NCBI GenBank assembly: GCA_944389615.1
Contig: CALXNA010000007.1
Coordinates: forward strand, 33,179 to 97,178
Source: an uncultured Anaerobiospirillum sp.
GTDB taxonomy: Bacteria; Pseudomonadota; Gammaproteobacteria; Enterobacterales; Succinivibrionaceae
Direction: 5' to 3'
Length of the DNA: 64,000 bases
Shown: positions 27,079-36,320 of the stretch, in pieces
How positions within the stretch are numbered: the stretch's first letter is position 1
Layout: each line of letters starts with the position of its first letter
Program-made: the position numbers and the translations under genes
Notes under the pieces: generated by a model
Database searches by the model: none
Seen by the model: the letters and a program-made list of their open reading frames with translations, nothing else
Told to the model about the DNA's origin: nothing

Positions 27079-29940
27079 TTAGAGGCGGGCTAACTCGTCG
27101 ATTTGGGCCTTGATCTTCGCCAGCTGCTCCTTGTTGAGCGCGACTTGGGCCTTGGCGCCCTCGATGATCTTGGCCGGAGCCTTGGCGACGAAGGCTTCGT
27201 TATTGAGCTTGGCCTCACCACCCTTGATTAAGCCCTCAAGCTTGGTGGCCATGTCGTTTAAGCGCTTGAGCTCATCTTCCTTGTTGATGAGATCCTTCAT
27301 CGGGATTAAGACCTCAGCGCTGTTAAGCGGCTTGGAGACGCACGGTGGCAGCTCTTGGCCTGCCTCGACAAACTCCGGTACCTCGCAGTTGGCAAGGAGC
27401 TGCAGGTAGTTGGCGTAGTGGGTAACGCACTTGCGCTCTAAGTCACCGGCGCCACGCAGCATGGCCTTTAAGGTCAGGGCTGGGGAGGCCTTCATCTCGG
27501 CGCGTAAGTTACGTACGCAGGTGATGAAGTCCTTGATCCAAGCGATGGCCTCTTCGGCGGCCTCATCTTGTGGGTAGGCAGCAGCTTGCGGATAAGGTGC
27601 GAGCATAATGGTTTGCTCGGCGTTCATGCGGCCTAAGAGCGGAGCGGTCTGCTGCCAAATGGTCTCGGTGATGAACGGAATTACCGGGTGGGCCAGACGC
27701 AGTACCGTCTCTAAGACATTGAGCAGGGTGTAGGCGGTGGCGTTCTTTTGGGCGGCCGTGGCCTTCTCATCCTTTAAGGTGGCCTTGGTGAACTCAAGGT
27801 ACCAGTCGCAGTACTCGTTCCAGATGAACTCGTAGAGGGCGACGGCGACTTGGTCGAAGCGGTAAGCACCCATGTAGTGCTCAACGCTCTCGATGGCCTT
27901 GCTCAGCTTCGATAAGATGAAGCGGTCGGCGAGGCTTAAGTCCTCAGGCTTTGGCTCCTGTACCTCACCTTGGACATTCATCAGCACGAAGCGCGAGGCG
28001 TTCCAGAGCTTGTTGCAGAAGTTGCGGTAGCCCTCAAGACGCTTCATGTCCCAGTTGATGTCGCGGCCGTTGGAGGCCAGAGCGCATAAGGTGAAGCGTA
28101 AGGCGTCGGTGCCGTGCGGGGCGATGCCGTCCTTGAATTGCTTGCGGGTACGCTTGGCGATCTTCTCGGCAATCTGCGGCTGCATCATGTTCGAGGTGCG
28201 CTTGGCCACCAAGTCCTCTAAGCTGATGCCGTCGATCATGTCGATTGGGTCTAAGACGTTGCCCTTGGACTTCGACATCTTCTGGCCTTCTTCGTCGCGG
28301 ATCAGGCCCGTGACGTAGACGGTGTGGAATGGAACTTGGCTGGTGCCGTCTTCATGCTTCATGAAGTGCATGGTCATCATGATCATGCGGGCAACCCAGA
28401 AGAAGATGATGTCAAAGCCTGTGACCAAGACCGAAGTTGGGTGGTACATCTTGAGGGCTTCGGTATTGTCAGGCCAACCTAAGGTCGAGAACGTCCATAA
28501 GGCCGAGCTAAACCACGTGTCTAAGACGTCTGGGTCTTGAGTTAAGACCACGTCGGCGCTGAGGCCATACTTGCTGCGGACTTCGTCTTCGTTGCGGGCA
28601 ACGTAGACCTTACCTTGCTCGTCATACCAAGCCGGAATGCGGTGACCCCACCACAGCTGGCGCGAGATACACCAATCTTGCAGGTCACGCATCCACGAGT
28701 AGTACATATTGGTGTACTGGGCTGGGACGAACTTGATGCGCCCTTGCTCGACCGCCTCTAAGGCCTCCTTGCCTAAGACTTGGGCGCGAACATACCACTG
28801 GTCGGTCAGCATTGGCTCAATCGGGACGCCGCCGCGATCGCCAAATGGCTGGGCTAAGGTGTGATCTTCGATGTGATCGAGCAGACCTTGGCTCTCTAAG
28901 TCCTGTAAGATGACCTCACGGGCCTTGAAGCGATCTAAGCCGCGATAGGCCTCCGGGATGAAGTCGGTGGTCTCAGTCGATGGCTCGCCATTAGTGTTGC
29001 AAACCTCAGCTGAGTCGCGCACCGCGGCATCTTCGGTGAAGATGTTGACCATCGGCAGGCTGTGGCGCTTGCCGACCGCGTAGTCGTTGAAGTCGTGGGC
29101 TGGGGTGATCTTCACGCAGCCAGTACCCGTCTCCATATTGGCGTGCTCGTCGGCGACGATCGGGATGCGACGGCCCACTAATGGCAGCACTAAGAACTTG
29201 CCCACCAAGTCGTTAAAGCGCGTGTCCTCAGGGTTGACCGCGACCGCGGTATCACCTAATAAGGTCTCAGGACGGGTGGTGGCGACCAAGAGGTAGTCCT
29301 TGCCTTCCTTGGTCTTTAAGCCGTCGGCCAATGGGTAGCGGATGTACCACATCGAGCCCTTAACTTCGCGGTTTTCAACCTCGAGGTCGGAGATGGCGGT
29401 GCGCAGCTTCGGATCCCAGTTGACCAAGCGCTTGCCGCGGTAGATTAAGTCCTCGTCGTAGAGGCGGACAAAGACCTCGAGCACGGCGCGCGATAAGCCC
29501 TCGTCCATGGTGAAGCGCTCGCGCGACCAGTCAACCGAGTCGCCTAAGCGGCGCATCTGGCGCGTAATGGTGCCGCCGGACTGCTCCTTCCATTGCCAAA
29601 TGCGCTGGATGAACTCTTCGCGCCCTAAGTCATGGCGGGTTAAGCCTTCTTCGGCCGCTAACTTACGCTCGACCACCATTTGGGTGGCGATACCAGCGTG
29701 GTCGGTACCACATTGCCATAAGGTGTTATCACCCTTCATGCGGTGGTAGCGGATCAAGCTGTCCATAATGGTCTGCTGGAAGGCATGGCCCATATGCAGC
29801 GAGCCGGTCACATTAGGTGGCGGCAGGGCAATGGAGAATGCCTGCTTGCTGGTGTCGCCATTAGGCTTAAAGAAGCCTTTCTCTTCCCAATTTTGGTAAA
29901 TTTTGCTCTCAAAATTTTCCGGTTGGTAGGTCTTATCCAT
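27079..29940 (-). CDS. valS: Valyl-tRNA synthetase
   Basis: 953-residue class I synthetase charging tRNA-Val. Start at 29940 ([24 protein letters not shown]) matches family N termini (E. coli 951 residues); a frame extending upstream to 30042 has no similarity. HIGH motif as HMGH in [14 protein letters not shown] (residues 49-52), KMSKS in QKMSKSKGN (about 552-560), the CP1 editing domain ([15 protein letters not shown]), and a C-terminal coiled coil ([10 protein letters not shown]... [17 protein letters not shown]) that binds the tRNA. Only a weak Shine-Dalgarno sequence (GGA) is close to the start. Confidence 0.97.
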   Translation of the reverse strand: MDKTYQPENFESKIYQNWEEKGFFKPNGDTSKQAFSIALPPPNVTGSLHMGHAFQQTIMDSLIRYHRMKGDNTLWQCGTDHAGIATQMVVERKLAAEEGLTRHDLGREEFIQRIWQWKEQSGGTITRQMRRLGDSVDWSRERFTMDEGLSRAVLEVFVRLYDEDLIYRGKRLVNWDPKLRTAISDLEVENREVKGSMWYIRYPLADGLKTKEGKDYLLVATTRPETLLGDTAVAVNPEDTRFNDLVGKFLVLPLVGRRIPIVADEHANMETGTGCVKITPAHDFNDYAVGKRHSLPMVNIFTEDAAVRDSAEVCNTNGEPSTETTDFIPEAYRGLDRFKAREVILQDLESQGLLDHIEDHTLAQPFGDRGGVPIEPMLTDQWYVRAQVLGKEALEAVEQGRIKFVPAQYTNMYYSWMRDLQDWCISRQLWWGHRIPAWYDEQGKVYVARNEDEVRSKYGLSADVVLTQDPDVLDTWFSSALWTFSTLGWPDNTEALKMYHPTSVLVTGFDIIFFWVARMIMMTMHFMKHEDGTSQVPFHTVYVTGLIRDEEGQKMSKSKGNVLDPIDMIDGISLEDLVAKRTSNMMQPQIAEKIAKRTRKQFKDGIAPHGTDALRFTLCALASNGRDINWDMKRLEGYRNFCNKLWNASRFVLMNVQGEVQEPKPEDLSLADRFILSKLSKAIESVEHYMGAYRFDQVAVALYEFIWNEYCDWYLEFTKATLKDEKATAAQKNATAYTLLNVLETVLRLAHPVIPFITETIWQQTAPLLGRMNAEQTIMLAPYPQAAAYPQDEAAEEAIAWIKDFITCVRNLRAEMKASPALTLKAMLRGAGDLERKCVTHYANYLQLLANCEVPEFVEAGQELPPCVSKPLNSAEVLIPMKDLINKEDELKRLNDMATKLEGLIKGGEAKLNNEAFVAKAPAKIIEGAKAQVALNKEQLAKIKAQIDELARL

Positions 29941-30003
29941 TCCAAAGAACTCATGCACTAAGATGGGTGAAACGCACGGCAAGCTCAGGCACCCTGCGGT
30001 GCT

Positions 30004-30132
30004 GCTATGCCCAATTAAGCAAGGGCGCGCTCTGGCAGCCATGGCTGCCGCGCAGGACGGCGCGGCGAGCCGCGGGCTATGCGGGCTGCTGCGCCGGGCG
30101 GCGGCAGCGCCTCCGACTTAATTGGGCATAGC
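30004..30132. repeat. 129-bp structured element bounded by a perfect 16-bp inverted repeat
   Basis: GCTATGCCCAATTAAG (30004-30019) and its exact reverse complement (30117-30132) enclose 97 bp of very GC-rich DNA containing a smaller hairpin (GGCAGCCATGGCTGCC) and GCGGGCTATGCGGG. It lies in the 417-bp divergent space between valS and mltG. It could be a miniature transposable element, or a cruciform/structured leader of either gene. The rest of the space shows no gene. Confidence 0.75.
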
Positions 30133-30357
30133 GTGACCGAAGAGGGCACCGGTACGGTCAGGCTGTGCGCAAGTAGCCCCTGATTTTACCGCAAAACTCT
30201 CTGGGGACATGGGCTAATTTACGCGGTGGGCACATAGTGGGGCGCCTAGGGACAGGGTGCGAAGAGCTCACAGTTATCGCCGATAATGTTTGACATTAGC
30301 CGGGCGCGCGATTAACTTGGGGCTTTCTGCGCCGGAGTTGGACGTTAGGAGGTAGGG

Positions 30358-31542
30358 ATGAGTCAGAGCGCAACTAAGATGCTTAAGCCGCATATTCCGC
30401 CTGCCCCTAAACCTAAGAAGCGGCACAGCCTGTGGTTTTATCTGGGGCTCTTGGTGCTCTTGGGCCTGCTGATCGCCGGTGGCGTCGCCTTTAAGGTCTA
30501 CCGTGACCTGCAGAGCATTGACACCTTCGTGGTGCCCGCCCAAAGTGAGCCCTACGAGCTCAAGGAAGGCGCGACTTTATCGTCGGTGGTGCGCGACCTC
30601 ACCGGCGGGGCGTACCTCCAGCGCGTACTCAGTTTGTGGGTCAAGCTCCATCACCTCGAGTATCCGGTAATCCAAAAGGGCCCTTACCTCATCGATGGCA
30701 CTAAGACCGTGCCGCAGATCTTGGCCGACATGCGCGAGGGCAATATCCTCAAGGTCAAGCTGCCGACCTTGGCCTTGATCGAAGGCATGACCGTAACCAT
30801 GGTGGAGCGGCGCCTGCTCGCGCGTGAGGACTTAGTCCAAGACGAGGCCTTAGCCGCGGTCTTTGCTCAGCCACGCGACTTCATGCAGGCGGTGCTGACC
30901 AAGGAAAGCGGCGATGACAGCTTGCTGCGCGCCTTAGGCGGCCCGCACGATAGCTTTGAGGGCCTGCTCATGCCTGCCACCTATGAGTATGAGCCGGGCA
31001 AGACGAAGGCCAGCTGGATGCTGGCCCAAGCTCTGACCAAGATGGCTTACTTCATGCGCGAGCAGTACTTGGAGCGCGACCAGCGCATCGATGGCGTCAT
31101 CTCCACTCCGTATCAAGTGCTGATTATGGCGTCCTTAGTCGAGCGTGAGAGCTCCCTTGAGTCCGAGCGCGCCTTGATCGCGGGAGTCTTCTTAAACCGT
31201 CTACGCAAGGGCATCAAACTGCAGACCGACCCGGCAGTTATGTACGGCGTCTCGCCGGACTTCCGCGGCCCGCTGCGCCGCTCGCAGCTCAATCGCGACA
31301 CCCCTTATAACACCTATACCCGTGCCGGTTTACCGCCGACTCCGATTGCGATGCCGTCGGAGGAGGCCATCTTAGCGGTACTGCATCCTGCGGACACCAA
31401 GGCCCTGTACTTTGTGGCCAAGGGCCCCGACCCCGATGAAGGCCATGTCTTCTCGGAGACCTTAGCGCAGCACAACAAGGCGGTGCGTGAGTACCGTCGC
31501 GCGGTACGCGCCTACAAGCAAAGTGTCGCCGCTGAGCATTAG
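30358..31542 (+). CDS. mltG: Endolytic murein transglycosylase MltG
   Basis: 394-residue inner-membrane protein that cleaves nascent glycan strands and terminates peptidoglycan elongation. Cytoplasmic N terminus, one membrane helix (residues about 26-47, LWFYLGLLVLLGLLIAGG), a LysM-like region, then the YceG domain with the catalytic Glu in MASLVERES (E262) and TDPAVMYG, NTYTRAGLPPTPI, LYFVAKGP and GHVFSETLAQHN, all family hallmarks. The start follows TAGGAGGTAGGG. It is first in a run mltG-tmk-holB, the order known from many gammaproteobacteria. Confidence 0.95.
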   Translation: MSQSATKMLKPHIPPAPKPKKRHSLWFYLGLLVLLGLLIAGGVAFKVYRDLQSIDTFVVPAQSEPYELKEGATLSSVVRDLTGGAYLQRVLSLWVKLHHLEYPVIQKGPYLIDGTKTVPQILADMREGNILKVKLPTLALIEGMTVTMVERRLLAREDLVQDEALAAVFAQPRDFMQAVLTKESGDDSLLRALGGPHDSFEGLLMPATYEYEPGKTKASWMLAQALTKMAYFMREQYLERDQRIDGVISTPYQVLIMASLVERESSLESERALIAGVFLNRLRKGIKLQTDPAVMYGVSPDFRGPLRRSQLNRDTPYNTYTRAGLPPTPIAMPSEEAILAVLHPADTKALYFVAKGPDPDEGHVFSETLAQHNKAVREYRRAVRAYKQSVAAEH

Positions 31543-31648
31543 CTGCGGCGCAGGAGCGCGGAGCAGAAGCCGCGCAGTCGCTGCGCGCTGGATCCAAGAT
31601 GGGGCTATTGCTTAGCACGTAGCGCTTTGTTACATTAGCCAGATTCGG

Positions 31649-31659
31649 TTTTTTTTTTT
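31649..31659 (+). repeat. 11-T homopolymer tract just upstream of the tmk ribosome binding site
   Basis: Eleven consecutive T residues end 5 bp before GGAGAGG of tmk. In a 60% GC background this stands out. No strong stem precedes it, so it is not an obvious terminator of mltG. Length changes by slippage could alter tmk promoter spacing or translation. Confidence 0.85.
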
Positions 31660-31675
31660 GGTTGGAGAGGGCTTG

Positions 31676-32314
31676 ATGGCACAGCGTGGCTTCTTTATCA
31701 CCTTGGAAGGAGGTGAGGGCTCGGGTAAAAGCACCCAAGTTCCGGTGATCGCGGACTTTTTGCGCCAGCGCGGCTTTGAGGTGGTGTGCACGCGCGAGCC
31801 GGGTGGCACCAAGCTCGCCGAGCAGATCCGCTCCGTGCTCTTAACGCGCGATCCCGACGAAGACCTGTGCGATACCAGCGAATTGCTCTTGATGTACGCT
31901 GCGCGCGCCCAGTTAGTCGAGACCTTGATCAAGCCGAGCCTTGCGCAGGGCAAGGTTGTGCTCTCCGATCGCTTCGATCTCTCCACCATCGCCTATCAAG
32001 GTGCCGGGCGCGGCATCGCCTTAGAGACCATTGCCGCGCTGCGCCAAGTAGCTATCGGTGAATTCGCGCCGGACTTAACCTTAGTCTTTGATGTGCCGGT
32101 CGCGGTGGGCATGGCGCGCATGCGATCCCGTGGAAAGGCTGATCGCATTGAACAAGCCGGTGCTGCGTTTTTTGAGCGCATCCGCACTTGCTTTCGCGAC
32201 TACGCCTTAAGCCATCCTGAGACGGTGGCCCTGATCGACGCTACGCCCGATATCGCCACGGTCAGTGCGGCGGTGGAGCAGGTGATCACGGCGCGCTGCC
32301 TGAGCAAGGAGTAA
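31676..32314 (+). CDS. tmk: Thymidylate kinase
   Basis: 212 residues from ATG 31676, which follows GGAGAGG at good spacing. Phosphorylates dTMP to dTDP. P-loop LEGGEGSGKST (residues 10-20), the DRFDLSTIAYQGAGRG segment (substrate Arg and AYQG motif) and the LID region RGKADRIEQAG are intact; length equals E. coli Tmk (213). Followed by holB after 4 bp, so the two are co-translated. Confidence 0.97.
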   Translation: MAQRGFFITLEGGEGSGKSTQVPVIADFLRQRGFEVVCTREPGGTKLAEQIRSVLLTRDPDEDLCDTSELLLMYAARAQLVETLIKPSLAQGKVVLSDRFDLSTIAYQGAGRGIALETIAALRQVAIGEFAPDLTLVFDVPVAVGMARMRSRGKADRIEQAGAAFFERIRTCFRDYALSHPETVALIDATPDIATVSAAVEQVITARCLSKE

Positions 32315-32318
32315 GGAT

Positions 32319-33479
32319 ATGCTGCACCCTTGGCTTGAGCCCTATCTCCAGCAATTCATCGCGGCCGTCCAGCAAGGGCGGCAGCCGAGCTCCGTTATCA
32401 TCTCAGGCGTCGAAGGCCTAGGCGGCAATGAGCTCGCCTTAGCCATGGCTCAATACTATCTGTGCCATGACCCGCAGGCTAACGGCCCCTGCGGTACGTG
32501 CCGCTCGTGCGCCGCTTTTAAGCGCCTGACCCATCAAGACCTCAAGGTCGCCTATACCTCCACTGCCGATGAAGCCTCCAACGAGCTTGACTTTACCTAT
32601 GACTGCTCGGGACTGATTGTGCGGCCTGATCCGAGCGGCACGGCGCGGCGCACCATGCGCATCGATACCATGCGCAAGATCTCCGAGTTCTTAAACGAGT
32701 CGCCGGTGCTCGGTGGCCGCGGTAAGGTCGTGATCATCGCCGGAGCTGAGGCCATGTCCGAAGGCGCGGCTAACGCTATCTTAAAGACCTTTGAGGAGCC
32801 GAGCCCCCATAACCTGATTTTGATGCTGACCAAGAGCCTCGAGGCGCTCTTGCCGACTATCCTATCGCGCGCCTCCAAGGTGGTGCTGCGCGATGTGCCG
32901 ATCGCTCAGGCCCTGTCCTACCTCATGGATCCGAGCAACCAGCATCCGGTGGTGATCAAGCGCGTCGATGACGACGAGGGCTATGCCCCGCCAGCGCCGA
33001 AGTGTCCGGGGCTTGCTCAGCCCATCACCGGGCCGCGCGCGGAAGTAGCGCTGGCGCTCAACTCTTATGCGCCGCTCGCGGCGATGAAGATGCTGCTCGA
33101 GGGCTCTGACCTCAAAGCTATCGAGGCGGTGCGCGCGCTGCTCAATGCGGTCGCCGGGGGTGATCGCTTAGGCTCAGGTGTGATCAAGGTCTTAATGGAG
33201 CTGCCGAAGCCTTTGCAGGGTCGCCTCTTATCTGAGCTCATCTTGGAGATCTTAAAGTATAAGGCCTTTGTCGCCGTCGAGCAGTTGCCGCTGCTCAAGT
33301 ACGCCGGGCGCGCGCCCGAAGAGGCCGGGCAGATCTTCATGCACCTGCAATGCGACCACCTGTTTGCCGCCTACGAGCAGCTGCGCTACCTCGAAGACCG
33401 ACCGCCGCTCATTCCAGCGCGCGCGCCGCAGGCCTTGGTGCGCACGTGGCTGCGCGACTTAAGCGCCGAACAAGCCTGA
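32319..33479 (+). CDS. holB: DNA polymerase III delta-prime subunit HolB
   Basis: 386-residue clamp-loader subunit. AAA+ fold with a modified P-loop (ISGVEGLGGNELAL, no GKT, as usual for delta-prime), a zinc-binding Cys cluster (CHDPQANGPCGTCRSC), and the SRC-like segment LPTILSRASKV after GAEAMSEGAANAILKTFEEP. The C-terminal collar domain is helical. Longer than E. coli HolB (334) by about 50 residues, mostly an insertion around PSNQHPVVIKRVDDDEGYAPP. AAGGAT precedes the start, 4 bp after tmk. Confidence 0.93.
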   Translation: MLHPWLEPYLQQFIAAVQQGRQPSSVIISGVEGLGGNELALAMAQYYLCHDPQANGPCGTCRSCAAFKRLTHQDLKVAYTSTADEASNELDFTYDCSGLIVRPDPSGTARRTMRIDTMRKISEFLNESPVLGGRGKVVIIAGAEAMSEGAANAILKTFEEPSPHNLILMLTKSLEALLPTILSRASKVVLRDVPIAQALSYLMDPSNQHPVVIKRVDDDEGYAPPAPKCPGLAQPITGPRAEVALALNSYAPLAAMKMLLEGSDLKAIEAVRALLNAVAGGDRLGSGVIKVLMELPKPLQGRLLSELILEILKYKAFVAVEQLPLLKYAGRAPEEAGQIFMHLQCDHLFAAYEQLRYLEDRPPLIPARAPQALVRTWLRDLSAEQA

Positions 33480-33520
33480 GGCTCAGACAATTTGCCGCGG
33501 TAAGGACAACTTGCCGCAAT

Positions 33521-33553
33521 TTGCCGGAAACATGGTGCCAATGCCCGTATAAT
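33521..33553 (+). promoter_or_regulatory. Probable promoter of lptFG
   Basis: Perfect -10 TATAAT (33548-33553), 44 bp before the lptF start. A TTGCCG hexamer at 33521-33526 is 21 bp upstream, wider than ideal; two more TTGCCG copies precede it (33492, 33511). The -10 is convincing, the -35 is not. Confidence 0.5.
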
Positions 33554-33596
33554 AGGGCGGTACTCAGTCGGGGGCCGCAGTTTATGGTGATGTGCT

Positions 33597-34757
33597 GTGA
33601 TCTTAGATAAATACATCTTTAAGGAACTGCTGAAGTCGCAGCTGATGGTCTTATTGGTCTTGGTGGCGATTTTTGTGGGCCAAAGCATCGTCCGCTTGAT
33701 GACGGAGGCTGCCTTAGGACAGCTGCCGCCGCGGCTGATTCTGCTCTTCTTGCTCTACTCGCTGCCGGAGTTCCTTACCTATCTCTTCCCGCTGACCTTG
33801 TACGTCTCCATCATCATCACCATTGGCCGCATCTGCTCGGACTCAGAGATGGTGGTGATGCGCGCCATTGGCTACTCACCGGTGCGCGTGATGTTCGTCT
33901 CCTTGATCTTAGGCTGCGGCGCGGCCTTGCTCGTGGGAGTGATCAGCATTGAGCTGACCTATCGCGCCGCCGAGGCACGCTATACCCTGCAGCAGCAGGC
34001 GAGCTCCGACCCTGAGTTCTTGCCCATCGACAGCGGCCGCTTTGTTAACTTTGGCCCTTACAACATCTACGTCGAAGAGGTCGACACCCAAAGCCAAAAC
34101 AAGGACATCCACCAGATCTACGTCATTGAAAACACCGAGGTCGGCGATCGCCCCGCCGCTTCGATCACGGCCGCGAACGAAGGCCATATAATGCTCGACC
34201 CCGATGGCGTGCGCTGGCTGACCTTAAGCGATGGCCGCCGCTATGAGATGAGCTTAGATGGTAGCTACCGTAGAGCGCACTTTGACACCTTCCGTGCGCC
34301 GCTGTCGGGCAACATCACTGAGGAGACGCGCAAAAAGGGCGTGATCGAGCGTATGACCACGCCGGAGCTATTCCAAAGCGCCGAGCTTGAGGCGCAGGTC
34401 GAGGCGCAATGGCGTATCAGCCCGATTCTCGCGACCTTGATCTTATCGATGGTGGCGGTGCCGCTGTCGATGGTCAACCCGCGCCAAGGCCGTTTCACCC
34501 GCTTGATGCCTGCGATCTTGATTTACGCGGCCTACTACATGTTTCTGCTCTCGCTACGCAATCTGATGCTCACCAACACCATTCCGCTGTGGCCGGGCCT
34601 TGTCGTGGTGCCGATCTTCTTCTTGCTCTTTGTTGCCATTCCGCTCAATCTGCCGAAGTCCTACCTCAAGAAGATGCGCCGCCCGCCGCGCGGCGGCTCA
34701 GGCAACCAAGGCGCCGCCGAGCCAATCGCAGGTTCAGCCGAGGAGGTTAAGCCATGA
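33597..34757 (+). CDS. lptF: LPS export ABC transporter permease LptF
   Basis: 386-residue inner-membrane permease of the LptB2FGC complex that extracts lipopolysaccharide for transport to the outer membrane. Six membrane helices flank a periplasmic beta-jellyroll (residues about 130-260, including PYNIYVEEVD and LSLDGRRYEM-like strands). Family features: IFKELLKSQL at the N terminus, EMVVMRAIGYSPVRV (coupling helix) and ILSMVAVPLSMVNPRQGRF. GTG start at 33597, assumed because the first codons match LptF; no strong Shine-Dalgarno. Overlaps lptG by 4 bp (ATGA). Confidence 0.95.
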   Translation: MILDKYIFKELLKSQLMVLLVLVAIFVGQSIVRLMTEAALGQLPPRLILLFLLYSLPEFLTYLFPLTLYVSIIITIGRICSDSEMVVMRAIGYSPVRVMFVSLILGCGAALLVGVISIELTYRAAEARYTLQQQASSDPEFLPIDSGRFVNFGPYNIYVEEVDTQSQNKDIHQIYVIENTEVGDRPAASITAANEGHIMLDPDGVRWLTLSDGRRYEMSLDGSYRRAHFDTFRAPLSGNITEETRKKGVIERMTTPELFQSAELEAQVEAQWRISPILATLILSMVAVPLSMVNPRQGRFTRLMPAILIYAAYYMFLLSLRNLMLTNTIPLWPGLVVVPIFFLLFVAIPLNLPKSYLKKMRRPPRGGSGNQGAAEPIAGSAEEVKP

Positions 34758-35827
34758 TCTTCGGGGTATTAGACCGCTACATCGGCTCGACCGTGCTCGT
34801 CATCACCATGATTGCGGCAGGTGGCCTCACCGTCATCTCGGACATCATCACCTTTATCGACCAGTCGCGTCATTTAGGCGACGGCGATATCGACTTCATG
34901 TTCTTGCTCTGGTACGTCGCGTTGCTCACGCCGGGCCTCTTTGTCCAGCTGTTTCCGGTGGCGGTACTGCTCGGCTGCGTGATTGGTTTAGGCATCCTGA
35001 GCAAAAACTCCGAGCTCGTGGTGATGCAAAGCTCCGGTTTGTCGAAGCTGCAGCTCATCTTAAGCGCCTGCAAGATGGTGGTGCCGGTGGTGCTCTTGGT
35101 GGCGGTGATGGGGCAGACCTTAGTGCCGCTCTTGCAACAATACGCCCAGAGTGAATATAGCTTCGCCAGTTCCGGGGGCCGCGTCTCGCGTATCAGCTGG
35201 GGCTTGTGGCTGCGCGATGGCAGTCACTTCATCAACATCGGCCACATCAACACCGACCAGACCATCCACAACATCAATCGCTACACCTTCAATGGTACCA
35301 CGCTGCTTAAGACCGATCAGGCCAACATTGGCATCTACAACCAAGAGAGCCATATGTGGGACATGTTTGATGTCAAGACCACGCGCTTTGGCGAGCATCA
35401 GATCACCAAGGAGCGCATGCCGCTGCAGCAGTGGAACCTCTACTTGAACCCTGAGCGCATGGAGGTGTTCAACCTCTACAACCGCGACTTTACCATCAGC
35501 GAGCTCATCGACTACATCAACTACCTTGAGAGCAACAACATCGACGCCAATCGCTACAAGACCAACCTCTACAAGAAGTTTGTCATGCCTTTTGCCATGG
35601 TGGTGATGCTGCTTTTGGGCGCGAGCACCGTCTTTGGCTCGCTGCGCTCGGTGCCGATGGCTACACGCGTGCTGATCGGCCTTGCGGTCGGCTTTGCCTT
35701 CTACCTGTTAAACGAGGTGCTGCCGAACTTCACCTACATCATCGGCCTGCCGCCGATCATCGGTGTCTTCATCCCTTCGGTCGTCTTCACCCTCCTTGCG
35801 GTGCTGGTACTCAATCGCAAGGTGTAG
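34754..35827 (+). CDS. lptG: LPS export ABC transporter permease LptG
   Basis: 357 residues, partner of LptF. N-terminal LDRYIGSTVLVITMIAAGG, coupling helix ELVVMQSSGLSKLQLI, periplasmic jellyroll domain (about 130-270) and C-terminal helices with MPFAMVVMLLLGASTVFGSLRS and FYLLNEVLPNF, all typical. The start codon overlaps the lptF stop (ATGA), so translation is coupled. LptB and LptA/C are not in the window. The gene is followed by repeat DNA with no clear terminator. Confidence 0.95.
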   Translation: MIFGVLDRYIGSTVLVITMIAAGGLTVISDIITFIDQSRHLGDGDIDFMFLLWYVALLTPGLFVQLFPVAVLLGCVIGLGILSKNSELVVMQSSGLSKLQLILSACKMVVPVVLLVAVMGQTLVPLLQQYAQSEYSFASSGGRVSRISWGLWLRDGSHFINIGHINTDQTIHNINRYTFNGTTLLKTDQANIGIYNQESHMWDMFDVKTTRFGEHQITKERMPLQQWNLYLNPERMEVFNLYNRDFTISELIDYINYLESNNIDANRYKTNLYKKFVMPFAMVVMLLLGASTVFGSLRSVPMATRVLIGLAVGFAFYLLNEVLPNFTYIIGLPPIIGVFIPSVVFTLLAVLVLNRKV

Positions 35828-35903
35828 CCATGCGCCGACGCGCGCCGCCGCACTGTCGTGCGGCCCCGCGCTGCTGCGCAGCTCGTGCCTGACCACCGGC
35901 TTA

Positions 35904-36010
35904 TGCCGCCCCATGGAACCGTTTGGGCCACTTTGGCGGCCCGCCCGCCCAACCCCAGCCACGTTGCGGCTGACCGGCGCTTCGCTGTCGTGCCCAAGCT
36001 GGTGTCGCTC
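35904..36010. repeat. Single copy of the GC-rich dispersed repeat
   Basis: GCCGCCCCATGGAACCG, TTTGGGCCACTTTGGCGGCCC and CCCGCCCAACCCCAGCCACG (with GTTGCGG following) match the units at 38740-39860 in the same polarity over about 100 bp, then diverge. The 490-bp gap 35828-36320 holds no intact gene. Confidence 0.8.
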
Positions 36011-36149
36011 CATAATAGGCCAGTCTCCGGCTGGAAGCTGACGCCCGGCTGGAGGCTGACGCCTGGGGTTAAGGGCGCACTGTTGGGAGCCGCGGCGCCA
36101 CGCGCGTGCGCTTCTGGGCCCCGCGCTGCGCGCTCTAAGCCTTGGGTGT

Positions 36150-36230
36150 AGAAGGGGAAGCGAGCGTTAGCACTGACGGAGAGGTCGTAGCAGCAGTTGC
36201 GATATAGGTCAAGATTGGCTTGTTTAAGCC
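36150..36230 (-). pseudogene. Possible relic of an autotransporter C terminus
   Basis: The minus strand reads YDLSVSANARFPF, closely like the last residues of autotransporter barrels (compare EFGVNANARFTF at 19227). There is no stop after the final Phe and nothing barrel-like upstream beyond about 15 residues. A small chance similarity is possible. Confidence 0.25.
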
Positions 36231-36252
36231 TTTTTGGGACATAAAGAGCTCG

Positions 36253-36278
36253 TTGTGAGCTCACAACTGTGCTATGAT
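36253..36278 (+). promoter_or_regulatory. Palindrome and -10-like box upstream of the AAA-ATPase gene
   Basis: TTGTGAGCTCACAA (36253-36266) is a perfect 14-bp palindrome, 7 bp before TATGAT (36273-36278), which lies 42 bp upstream of the start codon at 36321. It may be an operator placed between promoter elements. Confidence 0.4.
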
Positions 36279-36320
36279 GCATAGTATCTGCTTTAGGCCC
36301 AATGGGGCAAGGAGAGCATC

